Positions 1 to 21,159 of a stretch of 64,000 bases of DNA are shown here, piece after piece. The translations under genes and the position numbers were made by a program. The notes below the pieces were generated by a model, which saw nothing but the letters and a program-made list of their open reading frames with translations, ran no database searches and was not told the origin of the DNA. Position 1 is the stretch's first letter. Each line of letters starts with the position of its first letter. Source of the stretch: Crambe crambe (taxonomy: Eukaryota > Porifera > Demospongiae > Poecilosclerida > Crambeidae); the NCBI GenBank assembly GCA_963924555.1, contig OZ004593.1:6630480-6694479 (forward strand). Direction: 5' to 3'.

Positions 1-175
1 GAGGATTGGAACTAGAGGGTTGAGGGGAGGGGCAGGGAGGATCAAAACAAGAGGGTTGAGGGGAGGGACAGGGAGGATTGGAACTAGAGGGTTGAGGGGA
101 GGGGCAGGGAGGATTGGGTTGAGGGGAGGGGGCAGGGAGGATTGGGTTGAGGGGAGGGGGCAGGGAGGATTTGTA
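1..175. repeat. G-rich minisatellite in a kinesin intron
   Basis: Imperfect tandem copies of a roughly 35-41 bp G/A-rich unit beginning GAGGATTGGAACTAGAGGG and containing GGGGAGGGGCAGGG. It lies in the intron after the exon ending at 181. The repeated G-runs could form G-quadruplexes on the plus strand. No coding content is visible. Confidence 0.85.
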
Positions 176-180
176 CTAAC

Positions 181-11611
<11,431 letters not shown>

Positions 11612-11699
11612 TGTACCTTTCACTACTGTATTTACGCTTCTTCCATACACAACTGGACCGATTATTCACTGTTCTCTAAGGTTTGAGCTGCAGCTTCAC

Positions 11700-11790
11700 A
11701 GTAGTCGTTAATCGCTTCCGGAGACACGCCCCTTCACTTCCGGTTCGTGCGCAATTAATTCGCAATGACATGCGCGCGCATGCTCAATTA
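11700..11790 (-). promoter_or_regulatory. Probable kinesin promoter with ETS-like and GCGCATGC motifs
   Basis: Upstream of the kinesin ATG (11611) are ACTTCCGG at about 11737 and a related CTTCCGG nearby (ETS-type cores), then TGCGCGCGCATGC at about 11770, a variant of the palindrome found before other genes here. The function is inferred from position and motif only. Confidence 0.45.
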
Positions 11791-12089
11791 AGAATTAAGT
11801 GTGTCCACTGAGCTGACGATCTTTTTCTGTAGTACCTCCACGATCACTCTCAGATTATTGATATCGTGTCCATCTGTGACTAACAAAATCGGCATGCAGC
11901 TTAGCTAGCAAACTAAAGTCTTTAGTATTCATTTTGGTCCTCCATCCAAAAGTTGGTTCATGATCTGGATATAGCAAGAACTGTCTTCATCTCTTCCTCT
12001 TGGCTGCCAGTTGGTCTGTTAATCACTCCAAGTGAGGACTCCTACATGGAACATATTTGGATTAGCTACATTTTGTGTTGCAGTCACTT

Positions 12090-12694
12090 TTACTTACTAC
12101 CCTCTTTCTTTCTCCTCAGCACTTTGCAAATGGCTTCAGCAGTGTGTGTGTCCCCTCCCTCACAGCACACTTTCAGCAGGTTCCCATACGTGCAGTGGAG
12201 GCCCTTCTTCTCTTTCCACTTCCTTAAAACCTCTCTCCTGCAAATAATAAATGAACAAACAAATGGATGATCCCCCCTCAATAGTGAGCAGTTACTAACC
12301 TTAGGAGAACAGGCTGGTTGCTGTATAAGAACTTGATGTCGTATATTTCAGTGCGAGTGAGTTCCAAAGGAGTTGAGAGCTTCTCTTCCCAGTCCAAGAT
12401 GTGCTCAGCTATGGTGTTCAGGTCCCTGTCCACTCCCCCATGGTCCCAGTCCAATTGCTGCTCCAGGAATGGGCGAACACAGGCAGGCAAGGATGACACG
12501 TGGACGTCAGCAGCTAAAAAAATTAGTTTGCTCCAGGCTACATCTGAAGTGTCATGACTTACATTTAGGGATATTATCCTTTTTTGATTTGAGTTGATCC
12601 TGTTCTGCAACTTTGAGCATCTCTTCAATACAGCTCATGAGTTCAGCAGCATTGTTCACAAGCATGTCCACAGCCATCAGCCAATCTCTCTCAT
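12090..12694 (-). other. Death domain exons
   Basis: Exons 12694-12563 (helical linker), 12513-12300 and 12237-12090. The last two encode a six-helix death-fold pattern: [16 protein letters not shown], then a phase-2 intron, then [19 protein letters not shown] and [11 protein letters not shown]. The W-K...TY.NLL..A..I..VL signature is typical of UNC5, ankyrin and NF-kB death domains. An intron inside the death domain at the same phase is present in the duplicate copy. Confidence 0.87.
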
Positions 12695-15600
12695 CTACAT
12701 GATTATGATCATGCTAGATAGTTACATATATGCTGGCTTCTTGTACCTTCACAGTGCTTCAGTTTGACCATGGCCCCTATTTTCAGCTGCTGAGAAGTAG
12801 TGATAACTTTGGAAATCTCCATTTCTATGTTCTTCACAGAACATTGATTAGTGGAATAGTGGACTAGACTATATACTGTATCCATACCTTTGTACTTTCA
12901 GTGGATTTGACTATTGTGTCTGTTTGACTCTGTATCTGTTCCACTGTCTCCACAAGTAATTTCATAGAACTTGGGTCACTGAAATAATCAGATATTATGT
13001 CTGACTCTATAGCTAGCTAGGTACAATGTAGCCTCGTTCCCAGGCTCTCAGTGAAGCGGGAAATGTGGGGGCCTGGGAACAAGGCTAGGTACAATGTGAC
13101 TAGCATACAATGGAACCTTCAATAATAGACACTTTTTTGCCACAGTTTATCCTTTTTTGGAGTGTCCTTTACTGATAGGGACCTCCCCATGCATAGTAGT
13201 TATACAATCATGATTTTGGGCTTCTAACTCTCTATGTTGCATGCACAACTATAATACATACTGAACAAGCCTGTCCACCTCCTTCATGAGACTGATCATC
13301 ATTTTTATACTGATCAACAGATCACTATTCCTCAAGCTTCTTGTGTTCAATATTTTCCTCTCCAATGAAGCCTTGGCTTTCTGTAATATCATCAAGAGAT
13401 AGCAATCATATCAATGATTGAAGTGGGCACATCTTATTCCTATCACCTGAAGAAGCTGAGTATTAACTTCCAGGTGAGTCACAGTTGGGGGTGGTGAAGC
13501 TATATACATGCAAAATGCAGAATATTAAATTTTAGCCAAGTCAGTTTTAGCAGTAGCCAATTAGGTATACTTGGAATAGTTGGAATGGGTATCTCAAAGT
13601 TGCACTCCTCGTCCAGCCCAGTGACACTCAGTGTCATCAACTCTGCCTCCTCAGCTCCACCCCCTGTGCAGGTGATGAAGATCCTGGGAGGGTAGTCTGG
13701 TATCTTATCAGCTTTCTTGGACATTATCTCTGGACGGTCGATTTCTGCCTTTGAAATCTAACAGTATAGATGCTATTAAATTATCAATAATAGTCAAAGT
13801 TGCAAGGGAGGGAACTTTTGTGGGAACAGTGGAGCCTCCATGAGCCAATAAAGGACACTTTGAAAGAGGACAAACCTTTTAACAATCTAAAAGTACCCTT
13901 TGTATAATAACAGGAAACCGAGGACAAAAGGTTGTCAGAGGTACTGTTGTTCACACTTTCCTTCCCCATGTAAGGCATGCACTCACCTTTGGTTTATCCA
14001 TTATGCACTTGGCTTTGTTCCCTTTGACAAGAGTGACTTTATCGGAAGTGATTTTCAATGCATTGTAAGTGGAGCAGTTCTCAGCCTTACATGTCATTCC
14101 AGTGTAATGACTTGCAATGTAGTCATCACAATACTGTAAAAAATGAGGCAAAACCAAGGTTCATAAAATAATGACATACCTAGCTAACCTTACCTGGGTG
14201 TAGTACATTTGGTAAGGGCACATGCAGAACACAGCAGTGACCTTAGTAGCTTCCAATGACTTATAAAGTCGTGCTGAATACAATTTTTTAATTTCTTTTG
14301 CTACAAGAAGAAAAGTTGTCAGTATTACTAATTATAACTAACATGAAGATGTCAATACCTTCTGTCTTTTTCTTTCCAATTCTCCACCAACTGAACTGTT
14401 TAAGCGCTATCTCCCCCACTTGATATCCAGCATCATCAATGCTATATTTCACCTCGATTCCTTCAACCTCCTTGAAGACATAGACAGGATTGGATCCCCG
14501 GTATTCAGGATCTGAGCTAGCCCTCAAGAACACCATGTCTTTGCTATCATTATCACTCTCCAGATTGGCGTAGTGTTGCATCCTCACTATGATAGCTTTC
14601 CTCAGTTCAGTTTCCTTGCTAATTTCAATGAGATAAGCTGGACTAGCTGGTTCTGTATCTTCAGGCATCTCAAAGGATCCAGAGAAACTGGGCTGAATCA
14701 TCATGTCCAGCGATTCATCTGGTAAAACAGAATCTTCAGGAATGAGTACAGATATTCCCATATCCTCTCTGTAGTCAAGTTCCTGTCTTTCACACGAGAT
14801 TTTTTCAGAAAAGATTTGATTTTTGACCACCATAATTCCAGGATATTTCTCATCTTCACAGAGAACTACTATATAATGGAATCGCTGAAACATTCTCTTG
14901 ATCCCTTGAATATCTTCTCTATAATAACTTTCACATTAATTTATAACACTAGACCACCCATTGGGCTTTGAAATTAGGAATTTAGGCATCAAGTGAACAC
15001 ACGGATAGCTACAATTGGCTTATTATACCTTTGCCCTCTTCCGTAAGTGCAGAGTCTACACCATCTAGCTCCTGCCTCTGCAGGTCCTTTTGATGACCTT
15101 CACATGAATAAAAGAATTTAGCTAAACATGTTATCTGCAGGAGAATTATGTCAAATGTTGCTCTCACTCTCTTTCCATTCTGCCAGTCGTGATTCTTCCT
15201 CCCTGATCTGCAAGTTTTGAATTTGTAACAGAACTTTAAAAAAATTTTTTTAACTAACTTGATTGTCTAGTTCCTTTTTGCCAAGCTCAATTTTTTGATC
15301 AAGAGTTGCCCTTTCATTTATAATTAGCATTTTTAGCTTGTTTTCCTGACTCTCCTGGTAGCTCTGAAGCAATTCCTGTTCTTGATACAGCTGCTTTCGA
15401 AGAGCTTCCTGTTCTGCTAGTTGCGCCTCATCCAGTCGGACCTGCAAGTTTTAGGCATAATCTGCTGCTTGCAAGCCACATGGTAATATTTAGGTGAATC
15501 ATCTTACAGTTTGTTGCTGTGCCATGTCAGCAATTGTCCTTTCATACTGCATGGCTAGCATGGCAAGCTTCCTCTGTTGCTCCTCCTTCAATTGTAGGAA

Positions 15601-18600
15601 GACCCCTTTCTTCTTGTCTTCAGGCAAAGTAGCTGCCATCTGCTTCACAATGGCATCGTATTGCCTACGTTGGATCTTTATCGTATCATTGTATTGTTTC
15701 TTGATCTGTAGCTCCTTCTCCTAAGAATTATATAGAAGAATTTATTACCTAGCTCGTACATATATACAGAGACTCAAAGAAGTATGTAGGGATGATGTCA
15801 CCTGCTCCATATGAAGCTGACATTTCACCTAGATCCACTAGAGGCAGGAGATAAATTTTCTATTAGTGCAGATGATTACCCGCAGAGACTTGGAATGTTC
15901 TTTAAGTTCCCGGACGTGTTTCTTACGTAGTTCCTTCTCTGCCCTCTTTTTAAAGTCAAGTTGGTTATCCCATTCACTGGCATGCTGTCGGCTCAAATGG
16001 TCTTCCCTCATTTCATGAAGGGAATTTAGTTGGCGACAGTGGAGCTCTTGGGTGCTGGCGAGCTGGCGCTCTCTCATTTCCTGTTTAGAGTCCTTAAGGG
16101 TCTGTGCTAAGTCCAACTCCTGAAGGGAGGAAGAAGCTAGAAATGATACTTATAGGGAGAGTCAAGTTAGCCTAGCTTACCTTTTGCAGCAGTTCACTTT
16201 CAAAACTCTGTCTCTCTTGCATGATCTTTTGTTTGAACACCAACAAAGCTTTGTCAGCTACTTCTTTGAGTTTCTGAAGGTGCTCCTCTTCATTGACTTT
16301 CTGTTGCTGCACCAGTTCCTTCTTCTTATCATCTGAGAACTGCTTTCTTTGTGCATTTGATAGACCAACATCCTTTTTGAGCTTCTCCTTGAATGCATTC
16401 ATGGCTGATACATAATCTCTCTTTTGTCTTGCCAAGAATGACTTCATATCAGACTTCAGTTGATCCTTTTGCTTTTGGGATAACTTGCGTTCTTCGTCCA
16501 TTTCTTTTTTGCTCTGTATGAAAAGGTGATAACTATCATTTAAGGCATAAACCAATGGACCCCATAACCATTATAGTCAGTGAATCAATGGCTGCATTAG
16601 AAAACTACCTGCTTTTTCAATTTGGTCCTATTCTTTGAGCGAAGCCTCTCTAGATTCTTTTCATAAGTGATTTTGAGTAGTTCCAATTCCTCTTCCTGTG
16701 TTCTAAAGTGGTTGGCCATTGTTTTCTTGTGCTGGATCTCCAGTTTCTGCATCTAAAGTGGAAAGTAGCTACTCAATACTGTCATGGAAAGATAGCTAGA
16801 TGGCCATACAATTGTACCTCACGTTTATGTTTGGTCCTTAACCTTTTGTATCCTTGCATTTGCTCCCTCAGCTCAGACTGCAGTCCATCTTCTGCTTGTT
16901 TTGATACCACATGGTGTGATTGCAAGGTAGAGAAACCATCGGGATTGCCAGTCTGAAAGAAAAAGAAGATAAAAGGAGTGGGAGGAAGTGGGAGGAAGAG
17001 AGAGGAAGAGAGCGGAAGGAGAGGGAGAGAGAGAGAGAGAGAACTCAATTTAGAGACCTAAGGAATTAATACACGTACTGGTTTCCCAGCCTCAGACTCA
17101 TGTGAAGGAGAAATGCTTTGAATGGAAGCTGTGCCAAGACTAGCACCTTCTCTATCCTTGCTTGCAGTGTTGCAACTGGCCTGTGTATCTCTTCCCTCAC
17201 CTTCCACCATGGAGGATGGCCTACTGACATAATATACATCATAGAGATTATAGAACTGGGTGTAGAGCATCACCCTAGTGTTAATAATTTCTTAATTGAT
17301 TCATCGTATACAGTACTTCGTCACCACACCTTTGGGATTCAACTTCTGCCTTGTCTTCTTTGACATTGGTAATGGCTCCATATAAAAATATCTTCTGCAG
17401 TCTCTTGTGGCTGCGGTTGTTGTCATCCATTAATCTGACTGCTTCTTGTGTTCGGAGTACTAGATGGTGTAGGATGTCTGTGTTCTCTGAGCTCCGTGAC
17501 AGAAACTCATGCTAAAGACAATTAGATATAATAAAAAAATTATGGCCTCACTGCTTGCCAGGTAGAGAGGGAAGGAAGGAATTAGTTCCCCAAATTGTAA
17601 TTTTCTCTATAGCCTTTCCAACATGCAGAGATAGGGTACATTTCACTCAAATTACATTTAGCTAATACTTCAGTACCAAAATATCACAATTTGAAACATA
17701 ATATACAAGTTCACTCTAGCTTTACATTGAGCAGGACTTCTGACGATGGTCTATCTCCTGCTTCCCTCGTCAGGCAGGCAGAAATGAAGCTGATGAATCT
17801 GTCAGACCAGTTTTCTGGGTGTTGTAACTTTGGGGGGTCATTTGAAGTTATGTAGTACAGTACACTCATAGGACTCATGTGAGAAAGAGGAGGTTTCCCT
17901 TCAGCTGAGATGCCATGGTGGAAGACGAGAATTTTAGCTAATGGTCGAAATGACTGCAGCTAAAACTTACCCAGTTCTATGCATGTAATTCCCATGGACC
18001 AAATATCAACCTATATATAGAGCATATATAGATGGGGATATGAGTAAGGGTTCTCTCCTAACACACCTTTGCGTCATAAGTGCCTTCATCCATGGCCAAA
18101 ATGACTTCAGGTGCCATCCTGAAAAATGAACTTTCACTGAGCATGTTCAGTTCAATTAACACATGCAGCCTACCAAAGTGGTGTTCCAGCAAAGGAATTA
18201 TAAGGGGAAGAGCTGGCTGATGCTGATTCAAACCCAGCTAGTTTCACCACACCTTTATCTGTGAGCAAGATGTTGCCTGCCTTGACGTCACGATGGATCC
18301 AATTGTTGGAATGGATGTATGCTAGACCCTATACAACAAACAACAGAGTATTAACTCATGAAAAATCTTATCACTTCTTGCACATGCACACACTGTCAAG
18401 TGACAACCATAAACTACGCATGCATAGAATCAGATTTTGGCCCATTGGACATGCACAATGACGTTTATTACGCATGCCTAGTACATGGTTGTCGCTTGAT
18501 GGTTGACGACCAGAGTTTCAAGATTTTCTAAAACCGCAGTATTAGCTATACTTACTGATATCGTTCCACTAATAATAGCACTGATCTCCAATTCTTTCAA

Positions 18601-19852
18601 AGGATGTTCATGTACTGCAAACATTAATAAGGTCAGATTGTTGACAATATCCAGCTTGATATGAAGTGATAATTATTAATGAGGCTAATAGGATTCCTTT
18701 GGTGTGTGGGGTGGTCTTGTGAACCAGACCCTATGCACGAAAAAGCGGAAGGGTCTGATGAGTGTGCTATACCAGTTTTGTTGCAGAGGAATTTGATTAC
18801 ACGCCCGAATATCATTAGTAGTAACGTGCGCTCTCTTGTTGCTTTCTCTTAGGCGGTATGTTATGTTGATTGAAGCTGCTACCTTTGCTATCTCTTACTA
18901 GTGTGTGGCATACCTTCTACAAAGTCAGCTACAGAGCCTGCATAGTGTTCCATCACAAGCTAAAAGAGGGAGAAATAATTATAACAAGCATCCACAAGTA
19001 CTGTAAGGAAGAATACTAGATGTACCCAACAGTTCTGATCCTTGAGGTACCCTCCCTTGTACTGGATACAGTTGTCATGTCTAAGGTTCTTCAGAAACTC
19101 CACTTCCTTGACGATATCTTCATATTTCTGGGTTAATAAATCAATGCGTAGCTATAGATGAACATACTTAAGGCCACTATTAATAGAATGATTGTTTCCT
19201 GTCCACCGCCCGCGTATTGAAAATATCACCGCATCAAAAAATATTATTACTGCCTAGCACCTGCCATTGCTCATGCGCGCAGTAGAGCGCGCACATTACA
19301 TGCAACTCTTTTTGAGAAAGCCCGTAGACTAGTGAATGATGAACCCTTGAGACAAACAACGAAGCAGTAATAGAATAATTATAATAACCGCCCGCCCGCA
19401 GCAATTGTGGATGTCTTCTTCGACAGGAAACTATGATTCTATAAATAGTGGCCTAATAGGGCTATAAATTAATACAGGAATGTAATTCCATCCACACTAG
19501 GGAGGATTCCACCAACCACAATGAAGGAAATGGATGTAGCTAGCACTCAGGGCATACTTTGGCATACCCACCTCCTCCGACTGGCTTCCAGTAAAGTTTA
19601 TCTTTTTGATGGCCACCATTTCATTGTTGTTGTAAGAATTTCTTACCTGTAAAAGGAATGCCATAGCTAGCTTGAAACTTTAGAGTCCTAGATAGCTACC
19701 TACCTACCTAACTAGCTAGATAAGATCTTGGTGTTTTAATGTCCTATACTCCTTACAAAGTAGTACACTGTTCCGGGACCATCACGGCCTATCTCCTTCA
19801 GATCTATGAAAATGCTTTCAGGATCTTCCGATCTTAAAAGTTCTTCCATCAT
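12090..19852 (-). CDS. TAO-kinase-like pseudokinase fused to ZU5 and death domains
   Basis: A single 31-exon model, 4374 nt (1457 codons plus stop), phase-consistent throughout. Residues 15-280 match the TAO (MAP3K) kinase domain. Residues about 384-821 match the TAO C-terminal coiled coil ([48 protein letters not shown]). Residues 845-1030 form a ZU5 domain, followed by a region that may be a UPA domain, helical linkers, and a death domain (about 1355-1450). TAO kinases normally end after the coiled coil at about 1000 residues. The glycine loop and DFG are altered (see kinase entry), suggesting impaired catalysis. Start: two adjacent ATGs at 19852 and 19849 in the family's usual place. Stop: TAA at 12090-12092; a block at about 11895-11945 conserved in the sister copy may be an alternative last exon. 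It shares a promoter region with a decayed SDR copy. Likely a cytosolic scaffold in stress or death signalling; that role is inferred. Confidence 0.85.
13024..13092. repeat. Short foldback element TAGCCTCGTTCCCAGGC
   Basis: Inverted repeat with arms AGCCTCGTTCCCAGGC and GCCTGGGAACAAGGCT flanking about 30 bp. It lies in an intron of the TAO-ZU5-death gene. Related sequences sit in introns at 29402-29459 and 31886-31950. Probably a MITE-like unit. Confidence 0.65.
14194..15097 (-). other. ZU5 domain exons
   Basis: Exons 15097-15029, 14916-14359 and 14300-14194. ZU5 hallmarks: [19 protein letters not shown] (strand and turn), [20 protein letters not shown], then VRMQHYANL, matching the usual L.KPV.V..QH pattern, and [16 protein letters not shown]5 with UPA and death domains occurs in UNC5, PIDD and ankyrins. 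The 14194-14300 exon and those at 13987-14133 and 13571-13757 (ending FEIPIPTIP) could be a diverged UPA domain; this part is uncertain. Confidence 0.8.
15168..17511 (-). other. TAO-type linker and C-terminal coiled coil
   Basis: Exons 17511-17312 (end of kinase fold and linker), 17223-17079, 16952-16818, 16752-16609, 16513-16181, 16119-15880, 15828-15802, 15720-15508, 15441-15259 and 15207-15168. The encoded segment is Glu/Lys/Gln-rich and aligns by eye with the whole TAO kinase tail in order. It is therefore a complete TAO protein body rather than a kinase domain alone. The 17312 donor was chosen over a donor five bases earlier because only it keeps the next exon ([12 protein letters not shown]) in frame. 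Confidence 0.82.
17726..19852 (-). other. TAO-like kinase domain with GFE in place of DFG
   Basis: Exons 19852-19757, 19646-19572, 19127-19026, 18959-18914, 18614-18556, 18328-18174, 18118-18067, 18010-17971, 17904-17726. The VAIKK lysine (K46), the helix-C glutamate (KEVEFL, E65), HRDVKAGN (138-145) and [20 protein letters not shown] are kept. DFG is replaced by GFE (158-160; context [13 protein letters not shown] versus the family LADFGSAS), removing the metal-binding aspartate. The glycine loop reads GRDGPGTV (22-29), with Asp in place of the second Gly. By family knowledge this predicts a pseudokinase or a very weak kinase that may still bind nucleotide. Confidence 0.88.
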
Positions 19853-20167
19853 CAGTGGTGGACACTAAACATAATTAATGGTACGGGCTAACCAATGCGC
19901 ATGCGTGGCCTAGCCTCGTATTTTCACGCGCGAAAAGGGGGAAGCTCATATGCAGTGTGTAGTGAAGAGAGGTTTTCATTATTCACACACCTGGCACGCA
20001 CAGCTAGACTAGCAGGGAGGGACGACAGAGGATACTAGTAAGACTTCAACTCTTTCTGGCTGGCAAGGTCCCACAATTTGCACCATATCTTTTCCTCAAT
20101 TTCAACTTACTATTCTGGCCGCATCTTTCCTGGTTACTCCGGGTCAAGGCCAAAGGTTCATTCAATA
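19853..20167. other. Intergenic region upstream of the TAO-ZU5-death gene
   Basis: No coding exon seen. It holds the GCGCATGCG palindrome at about 19896-19905 and GC-rich TTTTCACGCGCGAAAA near 19921. The right part leads to a second degenerate promoter-like segment (ATGTGCATGTGCAGCCTAGCTAG at about 20175) that matches the one upstream of the intact SDR at 25261. Confidence 0.6.
19896..19905. promoter_or_regulatory. NRF1-like palindrome TGCGCATGCG
   Basis: Lies 44 bp upstream of the ATG of the TAO-ZU5-death gene. The consensus YGCGCATGCGCR is bound by NRF1 in animals. The same core recurs upstream of the SDR genes. Binding is inferred. Confidence 0.55.
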
Positions 20168-20760
20168 CCGGGTGACTAATGTGCATGTGCAGCCTAGCTA
20201 GAGTGATCATCAGACCTGTATTGTCTTATACCTATGCTTGAGCAATTGATCTATTAATAGGCCATTGAGTGAAAGAACTGGAATCCACAGCTGAGGCAAC
20301 TGGCAAAACTTCAGCAGAGAAGGAGATGAAATTGGGGTATCTTCTTCTGGACCTCTCCTCCTTCCAATCCACCATAGACTTTGTGCATGCTTTCAAAGAA
20401 AAGAATCTCCCTCTCCACATCTTCATCAATAGTGCTGCAGTGTATTCAGTACCTTATAATGCATGTATGGTCACTGACTTGAATTAGCTATCAAAGCATT
20501 GACTATGGTTAGATGGATAGACAGTAGAGTACAAATGTTTTTCATCTCAGTCCCATGTTGCTGACCCTTGAACTCCTCCCAGTCCTCTTGGATACAGCTG
20601 TCTCATCAGGTGATGGATGCATACCGTTATCTTCTGTGGGACACTACGAGGCTCTGTCCTTCAACCTTGCCAAATTCAACCCTTCAGAGGTTGGATACTT
20701 ACCACAACTCCAAGCTCTACAATGTAGCTAAGTGCCAGCACAGCTATTGAGTAGCCAGTA
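20168..20760 (+). pseudogene. Decayed short-chain dehydrogenase copy
   Basis: Matches exons 2 and 4 of the intact SDR genes at 25261 onward. The promoter-like segment (20168-20215) and the end of intron 1 (GATCTATTAATAG at 20248) are recognisable, but exon 1 with the nucleotide-binding motif is absent. Exon 2 (20262-20457) has lost bases, so the [10 protein letters not shown] frame runs into TGA. The donor after CCTTATA is mutated (ATGCATG instead of GTGCGTG). Exon 4 (about 20551-20732) has lost bases within the GRIILVSS strand. It is head to head with the TAO-ZU5-death gene, like the pair at 25145/25261, so it is best read as a relic of an ancestral SDR partner. Confidence 0.8.
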
Positions 20761-21159
20761 CTATAGAATGTAGTCTTTCATTTGGTTACAGATATGGAGA
20801 ACCTGTTTTGTGAACTGCATGACTTGTATTTCTTTCTGTAGGTTATTGTAGTAACTAACTACACAGTTTTACCAAGCTAAAACTTCAGTACTCAAATAGT
20901 TATTAATGGTAACTGATCTCTATAAAACATTAAAGTCATGACATGATATACTCTAAATGGCGCAAGGCCCCAAAGACAACAATAAGCTGGCCAGTAGTCA
21001 TGGTAACACAAAAATGACGTAAATGGAACAAAACCGCAATAACAATGTCATACACTACAGTTATGAAAGGTAACAAAACTGCCTTGTTATTTGAGTCCTT
21101 ATAGCTAGCAAATTAAAGTCTTCAGTGTTCATTTTGGTTCTCCTATACATGAAACAAAA
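20761..21159. other. Intergenic, no gene seen
   Basis: A-rich sequence between the SDR relic and the 3' end of the duplicated ZU5-death gene. Near 21108-21150 is the block conserved with 11895-11945 (AAAGTCTTCAGTGTTCATTTTGG), which may be a terminal exon or 3' UTR of both copies. Confidence 0.5.

Noticed and set aside
12090..19852. Two separate adjacent genes (TAO kinase and ZU5-death)
   Set aside because: Phases join through 15029-15207, no stop, promoter-like sequence or start is seen there, and the duplicate copy also carries TAO coiled-coil exons ahead of ZU5. Kept as the main refutation test.
20269..20487. Working short SDR gene
   Set aside because: Lacks the nucleotide-binding exon, and the frame is broken at both recognisable exons.
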